A stretch of DNA of 64,000 nucleotides, from positions 930,001 through 994,000 of the forward strand of contig NW_002476212.1 of NCBI RefSeq assembly GCF_000189635.1. Reading direction: 5' to 3'. Within the stretch, counting starts at the first letter, position 1. Every line of letters begins with the position of its first letter. A program made the position numbers and the translations under genes. The notes beneath the pieces were generated by a model. The model did no database searches. It was given only the letters and a program-made list of their open reading frames with translations, and was not told the origin of the DNA. Shown here piece by piece: positions 35,601-49,027 of this stretch. The stretch is from Tetrahymena thermophila SB210 (taxonomy: Eukaryota; Ciliophora; Oligohymenophorea; Hymenostomatida; Tetrahymenidae).

Positions 35601-36598
35601 AAAATATTAAAAAATTTAATTCACCATTTATATTGAATTAAATTTTTCAAAAAATAGAAATCTCATTTTAAAAATAAAATATTTTTGATAGCTTTTATTT
35701 ATTTATTCATTCAAAAATTTCTTAATAATTTTGATAATTTTTCTGATTTTTCTCATATTTTAATTTAAACAGAAAAGCTGTAAAAGTATTGAATGGGATA
35801 TCGGAGGAAAATATTTACTAGTTAATCGTGATAAATAGCAGTTCTCTTAGTTGATACTATCTTTTTTTTCTACCTCAAATTCTAAAAACATAGAACTTAA
35901 TAACTATGCAGAAGCAAGATAGTTGTAAAAAATTAATTAAGACTTTGTCGTCACAGTAAATTAAATATTTTATTAAAATATTCTAACATCTTTATTTATT
36001 ATTTAATTAATTAATGAATAGACGTCTGCTAGTGGTTTTTTTTCTTCGTATGTTTTTAGCTCTAACGAAAGTGGGAAAATATTTTCAAATTTTACAGAAT
36101 AAAATAGAAGAATCAGTGTTAAAAAAGTTAAAAAGAAATCACCAGAATGTGAAGGGTTTGAAATATGCAGTGGTTCATTTTTAGGCTAAAATGATTCAAA
36201 AAGGCATTATGCTTTGTAATTAAGTGATTTAAACTCCTTTTTCTTAAGCAAATAAAATGATGAAGAGGGTAATGGGAAAGAATTAGACGAAGAAATGGAT
36301 GTAGAAGAAACAAATAAAAAATAAAAGAACTCTAAACAAAAAATTTAGAAAGAATTTTAAGTAAACATTTATTGAAAAGTATTTTATTTACTTAATTTTT
36401 ATTTAATATAAATAGAATTTCTAAAATTAATCATATGTCACTTCAATAAATTTATCTCAAAGTAATATCATCTCACTTCAAATTAAAACATCTGAAAAGA
36501 GTAATAATAATGCACAAATAAATAGTTACACTCTAGAATCTTTCTTAGCATTTAGTAATTATGGTGGTGTTTTGCATATTTCTAAAGTTTATATTTGA
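32607..36598 (+). CDS. AT-hook / WD-repeat nuclear protein, candidate TFIIIC subunit
   Basis: A multi-exon gene with at least six introns (about 32813-32880, 33643-33703, 34360-34420, 35258-35773, 35957-36022 and 36361-36414), ATG 32607, TGA 36596. The N-terminal half is highly charged, with RGR-type AT-hook-like motifs (STRGRKKKS, GKRGRPAKIKK, KKRGRKPLNQ). A zinc-ribbon-like motif follows (CKNESCSQLI ... VCPHCSFEH). The C-terminal half has WD40-like blades: GFPITCVSWSY, PLSIKWMPKFS, IGQVLDVKFYPQ, FASCGYDGLVKIFDVYD, and a final FLAFSNYGGVLHISKVYI. An AT-hook N-terminus before a WD40 propeller, with a blade start like WRFFLMNIGFPITCVSW, resembles GTF3C2/TFC6 of the RNA polymerase III factor TFIIIC. 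I hold that assignment with moderate to low confidence. Another chromatin WD protein is possible. Confidence 0.6.
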
Positions 36599-36844
36599 TA
36601 TATATTAATTATTTAACAGAATTAAATAAATTAATTATTTATTTATTTAAATATTTGTTTTATTTGAATTACTTATTAAAATTTCATTATTATGAGTTAT
36701 TTGTTTGAAGGGATAGGGTAGGATAAATATAAAAAAAAAGTAATAAAATAAAACCCTTTTATTTTTTACCTTTTTTGTTATTTAGTATTAGTATAAATAC
36801 ACGTAGAAATTGTTTGAAAAACTATTGAAATAAAAATAATATTT

Positions 36845-39800
36845 ATGAGTATAAAAGACGTTCCTTTTTTTTTAGAAACACCATTAACTTCTTTTAAAAC
36901 AAATTAAAAAGAACGCAACTTTAAATCACTTTAATAAGAAGCATTATTTGATGATATACAAAAGCTTCTTAGAATAAATTTCTCAACATATAGCCCCATT
37001 TCTTGTAAATTGAAAAATAATCAATTAAAAGTAGTATCAATGGTTGGTTAGTAAAATGAAAAAAAGTTAAAAGTAAACATTCAATAATTGTTTTGAATTA
37101 AAAAATAGGTTTAATGATACAATAAAGTATTTGATTGAGATAATTATTGATTTAAATGGCAAAGCAATCAGATTGTCTTACGTTATTAGCAGAGAAAATG
37201 GATAGTAGTATTTTATAGAATCTAAGGCTTAGAGATTGCTAATTATGAGAGGAATAAATAAATTAAATTAAAATACAGATGTTGGTGTCTACTGCATTAA
37301 CAATAGAGGTGGAGTAATAAATACCTATTATTAAATTATACGCTATTTATTTTTAAAAGTGTATTCGCATTTTTTATATTTTTCACGTTTTTAGCGAATT
37401 CAAATCAATAAACTAATTAAAAGAAGATACTTAATTATTTATTAATTTATCTATAAAATTAATATAGATAAGATTCAAGCAGCATATATTTTTTGATGAA
37501 TTCACTTTTGATGAAATGATGGAATAGTATTAAACACATTAGATTTCTCTAAAAACAAAAAAGTACAAATAAATTGCTGAAATAACAGTAGATACACTGA
37601 TAAAAGAAAATTTAAATGAGGATTTATCTTAGAAAAGGATAATCACATTGCTTCAAAGGAACATAGAAGCTCATTTACCTTAGCTGAATATAAATATTGC
37701 TAAAATACTTTACTTATGTGATGAATTAGAACGCGAATATTTTGATATATTAGAAAGATAAGGAGCTTAAGAAAGTTAAAAACTCTTTGATGCCTTGGAC
37801 TAAATTCACGAGACAATAGAAGAAACAGTTAACACCAACAAAATTTATGTTGAAGAAATCAGTGATACATCAGCATTTTAAAACCCTGCACAAACAGTTG
37901 AATAAGGTTTAAAAACCAAGATTCTCTAGGAAATTAATATCAAGTAACTTTTTCAGCTATTTTTCTTTATGCTTGATTATTAAAATAAATAGATCTTATT
38001 CTTTTTAGTTTTAAATTTTAATGAAAATAAATAAATTCATGAAAAAACTAAAAAATAAAATTTATTTATTTATTAAATCTTTCTTGATTATTTAATTCAA
38101 ATCATTTTCTTCACCATAAAATAGGAAAATTAAAAATAAAGAAAATATTGGTTCAGGAGGTTTTGGTACAATCTTTAAAGCTGATATTGTGTGTAAAAAT
38201 TTATTACTAATATTCATTCAAAATTTAAAAAAACTTTAAATTAAAAGTTAGTGGAATGGATTAAAATGTTTAGAGTATTACAATGAGCCACTAAAATTAA
38301 AATTACTCATAAAGTTTACATACACAATCATCAAGTTTACAAAATCCTTCAAATACTGATCAAAATACAAGAAATTAAACAATTTTGACCTCAAACAATA
38401 ATAATATTTATGTTTCTTAAGCAACAAATTAAAGCTAACGTTAATAGCTATCTTCAATTTAAAATTCTTCTAACTCACAGAGCAGCATTACAGATATATA
38501 AAATTCATCAAATATATCAAACTCTTAAAGTATCAGAGAAGAAGAAGGGGTTAAAGAACATACTAAGTAATATGTATTGAAAAAAAATATAGATTTTAAT
38601 TCAAGCGATCGTAATAGAGTTTAGCATGAAATAGATATCCTGTAAATTGATTTATTATTTTTATTCAAAAAATTAACTAACTAACTAACTAACTAATTAC
38701 TTTTTAATATTTTATAGTAAACTTCTTGAAGATTACGAATGCCCTTATATTGCTAAATATTTTTATTCGAAATAAGCTGAATATTCTAGTTATCTCATCA
38801 TAGAATTCTACAAAAATAAAGATCTTGATACATTTAAAAGAAACTTTTCTAACACTTCATCCCTTATTTCTAAAATTGAGTTAATGTACTAATTCAGCTC
38901 GGGTCTTAAATTTTTAAATGATAGAGGTTTCTATCATTTAGATATCAAACCAGCTAATATTTTGGTACCTTTTAAATTATTTTTTTTCTTAAATATATTA
39001 CTCACAAAAAACATATGAGGAAATTAAAAAAGAGATTAATCAAAAATAGAACATGATAAAATAAATACATAAATTTTAAAATAAAATCCAAAGATAATTT
39101 ATTTACATTTAAATATAAAAAATCATAAAGATTAAAATATGCAAAAGTTTTTATAAAAAATTGACGAAATTAGTTTTTTATTTTTGAGAATATTACAATA
39201 TTAATTTAATAAATTAGGTTTCAAATAAACATTAAATTAAAATTACTGATTTTGGTGAGTGTTATCATTACGAAATATGTGAGAATAAATATTTATGTGA
39301 TTGGGATGAAAGAATTAAAGAAGCAAACATTGCTCATCTGGAAAAAATACCATGGAAAATGAAAACTCCAAAAGAGGTAAATCCTGATATAAAATTTAAA
39401 CCAGCTAAAACTATGCCTTATTGTCCTCCTGAGGCGCTAAGTTCTAAGCTGCAAATCAATTACTAAAGTGATATCTTTTCACTTGGTGTCATGATGTGTG
39501 AACTCTTTTTTGACGAATTTCCCTTCAAATTCAAAAAGTCAAAATACTCTTTTATTGAATAGAAGTTCAAGGAACAAAAATGGGAATCCTTTTTGCCAGA
39601 AGAATATGTTTGTAAACACAAAGGACCTGAAAAAATAACTAAAATTATACTTAAACTCGCACTTCTCTGTTTAAATGCCAGCAAATTAGAAAAAGATAAG
39701 GATGATAATAAAAGCTATAAATGTAAATAAATTATCATATTTTTTTTCAATCAAGTTAATTTTAATAAATTTTTAAATCTAATAAATCAGTGGATAGACC

Positions 39801-39885
39801 TTGCTTAAGTTAGATAATTATCATCCTAAAAAAGTGTAAAGAATATCTAGAATAAAGGTATATAACCGCTTTTAACAAACCGTGA
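36845..39885 (+). CDS. Serine/threonine protein kinase with a long insert
   Basis: A multi-exon gene (ATG 36845, TGA 39883). The first third has no recognised domain. The kinase domain begins at about 38130 with IGSGGFGTIFKADI (glycine loop). A Gln/Ser/Asn-rich insert of more than 90 residues lies before YVLKKNIDF (Lys of beta3) and RVQHEIDIL (helix-C Glu). The catalytic loop is GFYHLDIKPANIL, with Asp, Lys and Asn intact but Leu in place of the usual Arg. DFG is intact (KITDFGE), the activation segment ends PYCPPEAL, then SDIFSLGVMMCELFF, and the closing VDRPCLSQIIIILKKC has the structural Arg. An active kinase is likely. Introns occur at about 38195-38270, 38641-38717, 38968-39217 and 39725-39790. 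The subfamily is not clear; an HLD loop is seen in several divergent kinases. Confidence 0.78.
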
Positions 39886-40989
39886 CAATCTAAATACTCT
39901 TTTTTTTTTTTTGTGAATTGTAAAAAAATATATATTTAATTAAAATGTCGATTTTATACTAAATTATTAATAAATCGATAAAAAATTTATTTTTAAAATT
40001 TTTTTGGATTAAAAGTCAAAGAATTAGATAAAACAAAACAACATTTGGTAATAAATAGAGTTATTTTCTATGCTATTTTAATTAATTAATTCAAAAAATA
40101 GTTTTATTTATTTCATAAATATCAATAAATTGATAAATTATTTGAAAATAAACTTTTTCAAATTAAAAAAAATAAAACAATATTCTGTTTTTTATTGTAT
40201 TTTTTCTGGGCAAAATCATTAAATTTATAAAAATCATTTTACCTTTTAGAAGAAAAAAATGAAGTAATTAGATAAAAAGATTATAAATAAGTAAACTTCT
40301 TCATGCTTTTAAAAATAAATCCCCATTATATATCTTTGATTAAATACAATTATAGTGTAAATTAAATAAATTGCTTCAAATATTTACTTAATAGATTTAT
40401 CTTGTCTTAAATAGTTTTATTTAATTTTAAAAAAATGTTAATTTTATCCTTAAGTAGAAAAATTTTTGTTCAATTGTATTTCAAATTCTTGAGATTTATT
40501 TTATTTAAAAAAAAAATGCCAAACAAAAATTTGTTTAATTTAAGAATAAATTTTTGTTAAATTAAAATAAAAAAATTATTTTTAATTAATGATCAATTTC
40601 AATTTAATGAGAAAATTTATAGGGAATATTTTATTTATAAATACAAATTTAAAAGAATTACATGAAACAATACTAATTTGGTGGTTTGAAATATTAAAAT
40701 ATTGTAGAATATTTTTTTGGTTAAATATTATAAGGATATTTATTAATTTTTTTAAAGTAAAATATACACTAAAGCCCATTAATTGTTTGTTTGTTTGTTT
40801 TTGTGTGTGTGTGTGTGTTTGCATAAACACATGCAGATAGACATACCTTATTAAAAAAGAAAATTTCTAGTTGCTATTAGATAGATTAGATTGAATTCAT
40901 ATTTATAAATAAAGAAGGTTTTTTGATTAAATACTCTTAAATTTGCATCAATTAATTATTTATTTATTTAATCTATCAATATAATCTTT
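39886..40989. other. Intergenic region with GTTT and GT microsatellites
   Basis: (GTTT)n at about 40785-40800 is followed directly by (GT)n at about 40802-40818. The rest is A/T-rich without coding signal. It separates the convergent kinase and Arf-GEF genes. Confidence 0.6.
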
Positions 40990-43900
40990 TCATTTGCTTT
41001 ACTAGTTTTGATCTATATTGTTTTCACTGTTGGACTTACTATTATCATTGCTGTTAATATTTATTTAATTATTTTAATTTAAATTTTTATTTCCTGATCC
41101 ATTTAAATCATCTTCATCATAATCTCCTGCAACTTATTTAATTAAATTTTTTTCAATTTTTAGCTAGTTATCTGAATCGTCTTGATAATGTTACTCACTC
41201 CTTATTATATTTACTTTTTATTTGTCATTTTCATTTTATACTTCATCAATTTCAGCATTTATTTCATTTGTTACTTCAGGTATCGAAGAGGAGCTATTTG
41301 TTATTTTTACATAGTCTGAATTAATTGATTTCTAATTAGTAATTTATTGGTTATTCAACTGTTTATCATTATCATTCTCCTAATTAGCAATAATTATAGG
41401 ATTTTAATTTACTGATTTTAGCAAAGCACTTTATTCTAAAACAACCTAAGCTACTGGAGCTTAAGCAGGTAAAGGATTGTCGCAAATAAACTTAAATAGC
41501 TTTTTTAATATTTTTCTTATAAAGATATCTAGATCTTCATCTAAATTCTAGCATCTACTACAATTTTTGCAAAGCTAGCAAACCATCTAACTAAAGCTTC
41601 TATTTTAGCTATATTAAGTCATATCTATAAGAATACAGTATATTTCTTTTACTCTTTCTTTCATCTGTTGGTTGATAATAAATAATTTTATATACTCATA
41701 AATAAATAAGTAAAATATGTTGTAACTTACATGTGACAAATCAATTTTTTCTAAAATAGGAAGAACGGTCTCTGATATCATAGTGCGATGATTGTTAACA
41801 TCTCTCTCTACTTCGGTGAGTTTTATTTTGTGCACAACAAGATCGATAGTTTCTTCGTTTAAATCTGGAACATCCAATCTTTCATAGCTATCATAATAGC
41901 TCCTTTCATCTGTATTTCTTTTTTCTCTTTCACTTTCAATAATCTTAAGTAAATCTTTGTGCTTTTTTAAGAAGAGTGTCATGTATTCCACTAATTTACT
42001 ATTTGATATGATAAAATATTTTTAGTATTGTAATTTTTTTTATATTCTTACTCTATTAGGTCATTATAATTAAAGCAAGATCCTGACTTCATTTATTTTC
42101 TATAATGTGTATATTTGATGTACAAACTCATTGCCTAAGCTTATCTCTCCTATCTTAGTATTCCTGGTAATTGCTTTAACTCAGGATTAAATCCTTTTAA
42201 TTAATTAATAAACAATTTATTTACTCATTCTTTTTTAAATTAATCAAATATATTACCTGTCTTCCATAAGCAGTATCTCAAAAATATTTGAGAGTTAAAT
42301 TCAATAGCAAAAAGATAGGATTTGTCTAGGATGTTGCAGAGATTATCAAGTTAATTTGAAGATAGTTTATCTTAAAAGGAATTTATAACATCTTAGATAA
42401 CCTTAATCAGTAAAAGCTATGCTTTTGATTAAGCGTTTGCATCATCAAAGTTAATTTTTTAATTCTTTATAAAAAATAAATAAATAAATAAAATTAATTT
42501 ACAACCAAAAAAGAAAATAATTTGTTTTACATAAAAATACATGAGAGATTCTTTCCTCTTTCCTTTGACATCTTAAGCTATCTTTTATCCATTTTCGTCT
42601 GAATTAATGCTCAAAAGCTTATTATTTTTAAAGAAAAATAATTAAAATGGTATCTTGTTTGTAAATAATTCAATACCTTTTAAGGAGTAGTTAATCTGAT
42701 CATTCTTTCAAAAAATCCAATTATCATATCCCAATCTTCTGATTTAAATTTAGGACCTAGTTAAATGATTGTATTTTTGGCAGCTGTTACAGATTACTTT
42801 ATCAGCTATTCATTTGTATTGTTTATGCAATTTTCATAAGTCTTGATAAACTCAATCACAAGTGATTGCAATTCATCATAATAATCAAAGAGCAAGTTTG
42901 TGATATGATGGAATGCCTTATTACAAGATTATTTGAGCCAGTTAAACTTTCTATTATTTTGAGTGTTATTCAATTACTTTTGTGATTTTGTTTGGAAGGT
43001 AAATTAAATTTCATCGAATAAGGGTCTCAATACTCCTTAGAATATCATCTTCCAAAATTCTATTGAAAAAGTGTAACCGTATTCTGTAAGGATGTTGAAT
43101 AATGACTCCATACTTTTTTCTTAAATTTCTGGTCTATGGTCTCCGCATAAGTTTGATAAAACACCAAGTAGAGGAACCCAGTAGCCTAAAAAAAAATTAA
43201 TTGAAAAAATTAAAAGAATATTTTAAACTATTAATTAATTACTTTCGTTTGATTTTTTATTAGTTTGGTGAGTATTAGAATGCTCACCTGTTTATGAATT
43301 AATATTAGGATCGGATGATTAAGATTGAAGGGAAGAAAATGATAATTTTGACTTAGGAACTACATGAGATTTATCAGCTAAGTAGTACAAGCATTTCTAA
43401 ACTAGCTCAATAGAGGCTAATGCTAAATCCTCTTATCTCTTTTTACTCAACTTATTGAGGCATTGCACCAAATCAACAAAGACATCATGTATCGTGTCCA
43501 GATTTTCCTCCATAATTCCTTTTATAATCTAGATAATTTAGATTAATTGCTTTTGTTTTTTTAAATTAGAATTAAAATGAAAACACAAATAAAATAATAC
43601 GTTATAAGCATTGCGAGAGAGCTCGTCAGATTCTTCTAGCAAAGCAAATCCGAGAATATTAAATATAATTCTCCAGCCAGATTTGATTTTTTTATATATA
43701 GTCTTATTTCCAAGAAAATTTTTAAAGCAGTCTAGGATAAAATCTTTAATGAATAAGTTTTAGATTGGGACATTTTAAAAAATAATTTCGAAAGGTTTTA
43801 AGAAATCTCTTTAGAATTATTGATTGAATCTCTCTTCCTTAATAAAAAATTTTTATGAGAGCTGTTTCAGACTATCAACTGCTAAAATAGCAATCTAAGG

Positions 43901-46900
43901 GTTCTAGTGACATCCAGCCTCTGCAAAATGGTCTCTAATAATTGCCCATATTCTATTCCAGACAATAACAACTCTATCCATGTTTAATTCAGCAATTTCT
44001 ACTATTTTCTACAAAGAAAAAATACGAGGAGTTTAACTTTTACTAGTTAGCTCATCTTTAGAAACTTGACAAAGAGCAGTAATAAAGTCTTAAATACTCT
44101 CTCCATCAAGTTGTGTGCTTTTAGCATATATTCTATCTATGTAATCGCTCTCTACATAGCTTTGCTAAAGACTCCACTCTGAATCAGTAAGGACTAAGCT
44201 GCTATATAATTTTAGAAAAGAGATTCATAAAAATTATCAAAATATCTAAAAATAAAAAATTATTGTTGAATCAATTTAATTTACCTTGGTCTCCTACCAC
44301 TACCACTGGGTCTTTTATCTGCTCCGTTTTATATAAGCCTATTTTCATTCAACCTTTTAAAATTAAATAAAAATGATAACATATAAATCAAAGACCAATT
44401 TATTTTTTTACTTGCTGATTAAAGTTAAAATCGGCAACCATGATTGATGCAGACTGTTTCCAATTTTTTAAGATAAATGCAATACTTGCTTAATAACTGA
44501 GTAATTTTTTTTCTTAAAACTATTTGGGAAGTTTTCGAGGTTTGACTGTTAGCAAAGAGCTTCTACAAATGAGTTTCTTTCTTATTCTAAATTAAAATGG
44601 CAGCTCAGCAAAATAGTGCTATTGAAGCCTTCCAATGAAAATCTGACTGTCTTATCATCATCACAGTTTTCTAATGCATGCTTAAAAGCACTTAAAATCT
44701 TAGGTCCTATTGTTTCAACTAGAGGGCCTATGTAATACATAGAATTAGCTTTAATAAATTTGCTCGAAAGTTTATTTTTCTCAGAAATCAAATTTTTTCC
44801 TTTCTCGATCATTTTTTAAGTCTCTTAAAGGAACAAGTCTTGTTTTTTTCTCATAGTAGTGGAGATAGAATCTTATAAATTCTTTACAGTCTTTGCTTTT
44901 TCGTGAAGAGCTAAAGGCTCTTTTTATATACTTCTGTATAGCTCTGTTAAATAGTCAGTTTCGAAATGTTCACCTTCTATATTCTTAGCTATTTTTATAA
45001 AATCTTCCAACTTCATCTTATCTTTTACCTAAGGATTGTACATATCTGTCTGAAGCATGATAAGCAAGAAAGAAAGAGTATAAGCACCTCCTGCACTCTA
45101 AAAAGTTTAAGGATTATCTCTCTAAAATTTATCACCGAATTTCTGAAGAATTCTATCAACAATTTATGCCTTTTAACAAAAAATGTATTTATTTATTTAT
45201 ATATGTATGAAAATGTGTATTTAAGCCTTACTTCTCCAGGTAAAGTAAAAGTTTCTAAATATTGTCTCATAGCAACATCAATCCTACGATCTTAAAAGTT
45301 AATTAGGTCAGTAAACTCACTCAGAACATTTATATTCAACTCATGGTGTCCACCTATGTATTCACCAATTTGATCTTTACTAATTGAAGGGTTTTCGATT
45401 AAAAATTTAGCTATTCCTACTGCATCATCTGGCTGAATAATACCTGTTTAAATCAAATGCTTTATACCTAGACTTGGCTTTTTATTAAACTTTTGAATAG
45501 CTCTTTGAGTTTCTATTTTAATTATATGTTCTTTTTCGATCCTTTTTTTAAATAAAATAAATGATTTAGATTAGAAAAAATGTTGAAATTTATTTAATTT
45601 ACTAATTTTAATGGTCATTTAAATCTATTTTTATAATTTCTCTGTTTTCCTCTATTTGCATAATTGTTGTCTCATCTAAATTTTTACCTCCATTAAGCAC
45701 ATCATTTTTACTTTATCCATTAATTTAATTCTAGTTTTAGCTATCTTATTATTAAGTGTAGTTATCAAAATATTCATATATTGATCTCATCATAAGGGCT
45801 AATGTTTCGACAGCATACTGTCTAAGTAACAATTCCTAATTTGGCTAAATCATCATTTAAAATTCTGGTCTTGAATACAATCCAGTTGCGATTTTACCTT
45901 TTAAATTTAAAGTAAATTAAAACAAAATTATATATAAAAATAGAGTAAGTTTAGTAAATTAATTACTTAAAATAGAGACAATTCTATCAACAAGTTAAAC
46001 TTAGTTAAACGAACAATCATAGTTGACATAAAAATCTAAAACAACCCTTGTCTTTTAAAAGGCTTTGTTAAGAACCTATAAAGCTAAATGGCGGTGGTTT
46101 GAACTAGAGTTAGGGCTTTCAAGTAGCTGTAAGAAAATTTCATTAATGAATATAGATATTTCATTTTTAAATTCTTCCTTATGGTAAATAAGAAGCTACA
46201 GGAAAATACCAAATGAAAGAGAAAAGATGCTCTTTTCATTGTTTAAACAACATTTTAATATTCCATCAAATAGCTTTTCCTTAATAACTTTTATTGCTTG
46301 CTCTTTTCTAAAAAAAGTTGAATCTCTTAAATCGAAAATTGCATAAATCATTTCCAATGTAATCACTTTAAGTCTTACACTACTTTTAGCATTTTCTAAT
46401 GAAGATGTAGATATACCTAGCCTATTTATTTAAATTTAAATTAAATCCAATATTTTTTTATATTATTAAATTTATATAGTTTAATTTTTTATTAAAAAAT
46501 TAGAATCTTTAAAAAAATTTTTTAATTTTAGATTCAAATTTACCTTTATTTGATATAAATTTCACTTAAAATTTAAGAAATTTATTTAGAAATTTATGTT
46601 CAATTTAAATATTTATTATTTAAAAAACTTTTAAATAAATTAAATATTTATTTTTATGTGAAAATAAAATTTGGATAAATTTATTATTTTATCTCTAAAG
46701 TAAATTAAAAATTTATTAATTGATTCATTTAATTATTGAATAAATTACACTTATTCTGAAGGAGCTATTAAGAGATATGAAAGAGATTGAAGAATTGATA
46801 GACAATCTTCAAATGCTATTTTGGAGTTCTTTTAATAATCATAGAATCTTTTATTTACTGCTTCATTCATTTATTAGTAGCTAATTTTGCACTCAATAGA

Positions 46901-49027
46901 GCATACAGGTACACGAAGATCTTTACAATAATAATTTGCAGTATTTCTACATTTTGAGCACCAACCAAATAATCCAGCAGGTTAATCGTTTTCATTTACT
47001 AATTGGTCTGAGTTAATGGGTAGTACTCTATAATATTATGGATCATTAGGATCAAGTTGTGTAGGCACAACTCTTGTTGGAATATTTTATAATTCTACCT
47101 ATATGTAATTTTACTTCTAATCGCTTGGAATATTTTCATCTTGGTTAATTTTTTCAACTATAGCATCTTTCCTTGCTTCATAAATGCAAACATCGTCTAC
47201 TATATTGATGAGAGTATCTAGACAAATTGTATCAAAAGTAGGCTAATTTTTATCATTATTCTTTCTAATTCCTTAAAACATAAAGTTTTGATTTTTAGAA
47301 AAGCTGTTTACACCATCAAAATATCCACTCATATCTGCATCTTAAGCATCTTCTTATGATTTGAGGATATTGTTAATTGGCGATAACTCTTTTTAATTTA
47401 ATTGATTCTGCTGCATTAGAGTTGTATCACCTCTAATAGATATTAATTATTTTGTCATATTTGTTTGGTTAGGAGAAGGAGATCTTTCTTTTTAAATAAC
47501 ACTTTAATCCTAAGTTGTTCTCCCTCTTTCTCTTTGCTATTACAATTGCTATGCATTTCCTATAAAAAAACCATTACCAAACAACTATTTTTTGATTTTT
47601 TCTCCTTCTATTAAGGAAAGTTTCTAATAATTATAATTTATGATCTGCTAAAGTGCTTATTTAGCAAGTTTCTCTACTTGACTATTTCTAGTTTCTATTT
47701 TTAATAAAAATTATTTTATTTTTTATATAATTTGCTTTTTAAGCTATTCAAAAACTATTAATTTTTTTTGAAAAAATTAAAAGGGAAAGAGAAAATTAAT
47801 TAGAAAAAATTTTAGAAAGAAGTAAATGTTTTGAAAATATTGTCATAATATTTTAGTGACTTAGATAGTAATTAAGTAAGTAAGTAAGAAAGTAAGCAAG
47901 CAAGCATATATGCTGAGATTTTTACAAGTAAATAAATAAATATTACGAGAGTAATATATGATGATTGTTTGGATAGCAGCTGATATATGAATTCCATGCA
48001 TTTCTGTATGAATGTGAGTTGCTAATAGGACAAATATCTTAATAACTAACATTTAATGATTTTCATCCTTTTCATTCGTAAGAGAAACCATCATATCCAT
48101 TATTGTAGATATTAATTTTCTCGTATTTAGCTAATCTCTGAGAGGGAAAGGGTCATGGAGATCTTTAAACTCCTCTAAATTAACTTCTAAAGTGTAATCT
48201 GGACAATTACCGTTCAAGAAATTATAGCTAATTAGTTGCTTTTAATAAAATAATATGTTTTATATTTAATTAAAATATCTGAAATATTATTTTCTGATTT
48301 TTCTATTGTTTTATTTAAGTTTTTCAAATCAATTTCGTTTTGCAATAATCATTTATTTATCAACTAATTAAACTTAATAAGTATCAACTTGTTTTTTGCA
48401 AAATATTTTCATAAGCTTTATTGAGTTAGTCAGTTAGGTACACACCTTCAAACTATTATTTACATCTACTCAAATTATTACGAATAAGTAGTGTATTTTT
48501 TGAAAATGATATGAGCTAACTTAAACTTATTTAGATACTTTTTGGTGATATTTTTTGTTTAAACTCTAAGATTAAACATGGTAAAATAGAAAATATAATT
48601 AATGCTGATTAAATAAAATGAGTGTTTTTATCTACTTGAATTGCTTTTAAAGAAACTTCTATCAACTTTGGTTATTTGGTATTGATTGCTAGTTTATAAA
48701 TGATGAAATATCTGTTTGCATCCAATTTATGAGCAGGGTCTTACATCACATGGTCTTTTATATTACAAAATATCAATTTAATTCAAATAATAAACATTTA
48801 AGAGCAAAATTTATGTTTCCTCATTTATAATTTTAAGCATCCACAGTGCTACATTTTTTCAACAAATTGCTCAAAAACTATTTACTTTGCATTTTCTGAA
48901 CTAGGTCTTTGACTCCAAGATATTTTTTAGGAAGATTCTTTTTGATCTTTTCAAAAGAATTACCCAAAATATCTTGGTATATCTAAATAGGCTATAGATT
49001 TTCTTCTGGCTGCTACATTTACTACAT
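40990..49027 (-). CDS. BIG/Sec7-type Arf guanine nucleotide exchange factor
   Basis: A large minus-strand gene with at least a dozen introns. It activates Arf GTPases at the trans-Golgi and endosomes. First exons: 49027-48886, 48754-48636, 48238-47947 and 47694-46751; these join in frame. DCB region: LIEVSLKAIQ then LISYNFLNGNCPD and LVIKIFVLLATHIHTEMHG, close to BIG1/2. The HUS box appears as DFYVNYDCSFNQ (about 46030). The Sec7 domain (about 45540-44960) contains INFQDRRIDVAMRQYLETF, then LPGE/AQ with the catalytic Glu, and FLLIMLQTDMYNPQVKDKMK. Downstream HDS regions include SYLFAIEFNSQIFLRYCLWK, matching the BIG C-terminal HDS motif. An N-terminal segment near 46960 carries CSKCRNTANYYCKDLRVPVC, a zinc-finger-like motif. 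The Ser/Asn/Asp-rich tail ends at TGA 40992-40990. Most internal exon edges are approximate. Confidence 0.88.

Noticed and set aside
40582-40840. Open frames on both strands around the GT microsatellite
   Set aside because: Composition follows the repeats and AT-rich background; no conserved pattern is seen and both strands are open simply because stops are rare.
47695-47946. Reading the Arf-GEF exon through to a Leu/Thr-rich end (CKNLSIYACLLTFLLT)
   Set aside because: This is the start of an intron. A GTAATA donor at 47946 joins in phase to an exon starting at 47694 that matches the BIG family (RNSQVEKLAKQALQQI).
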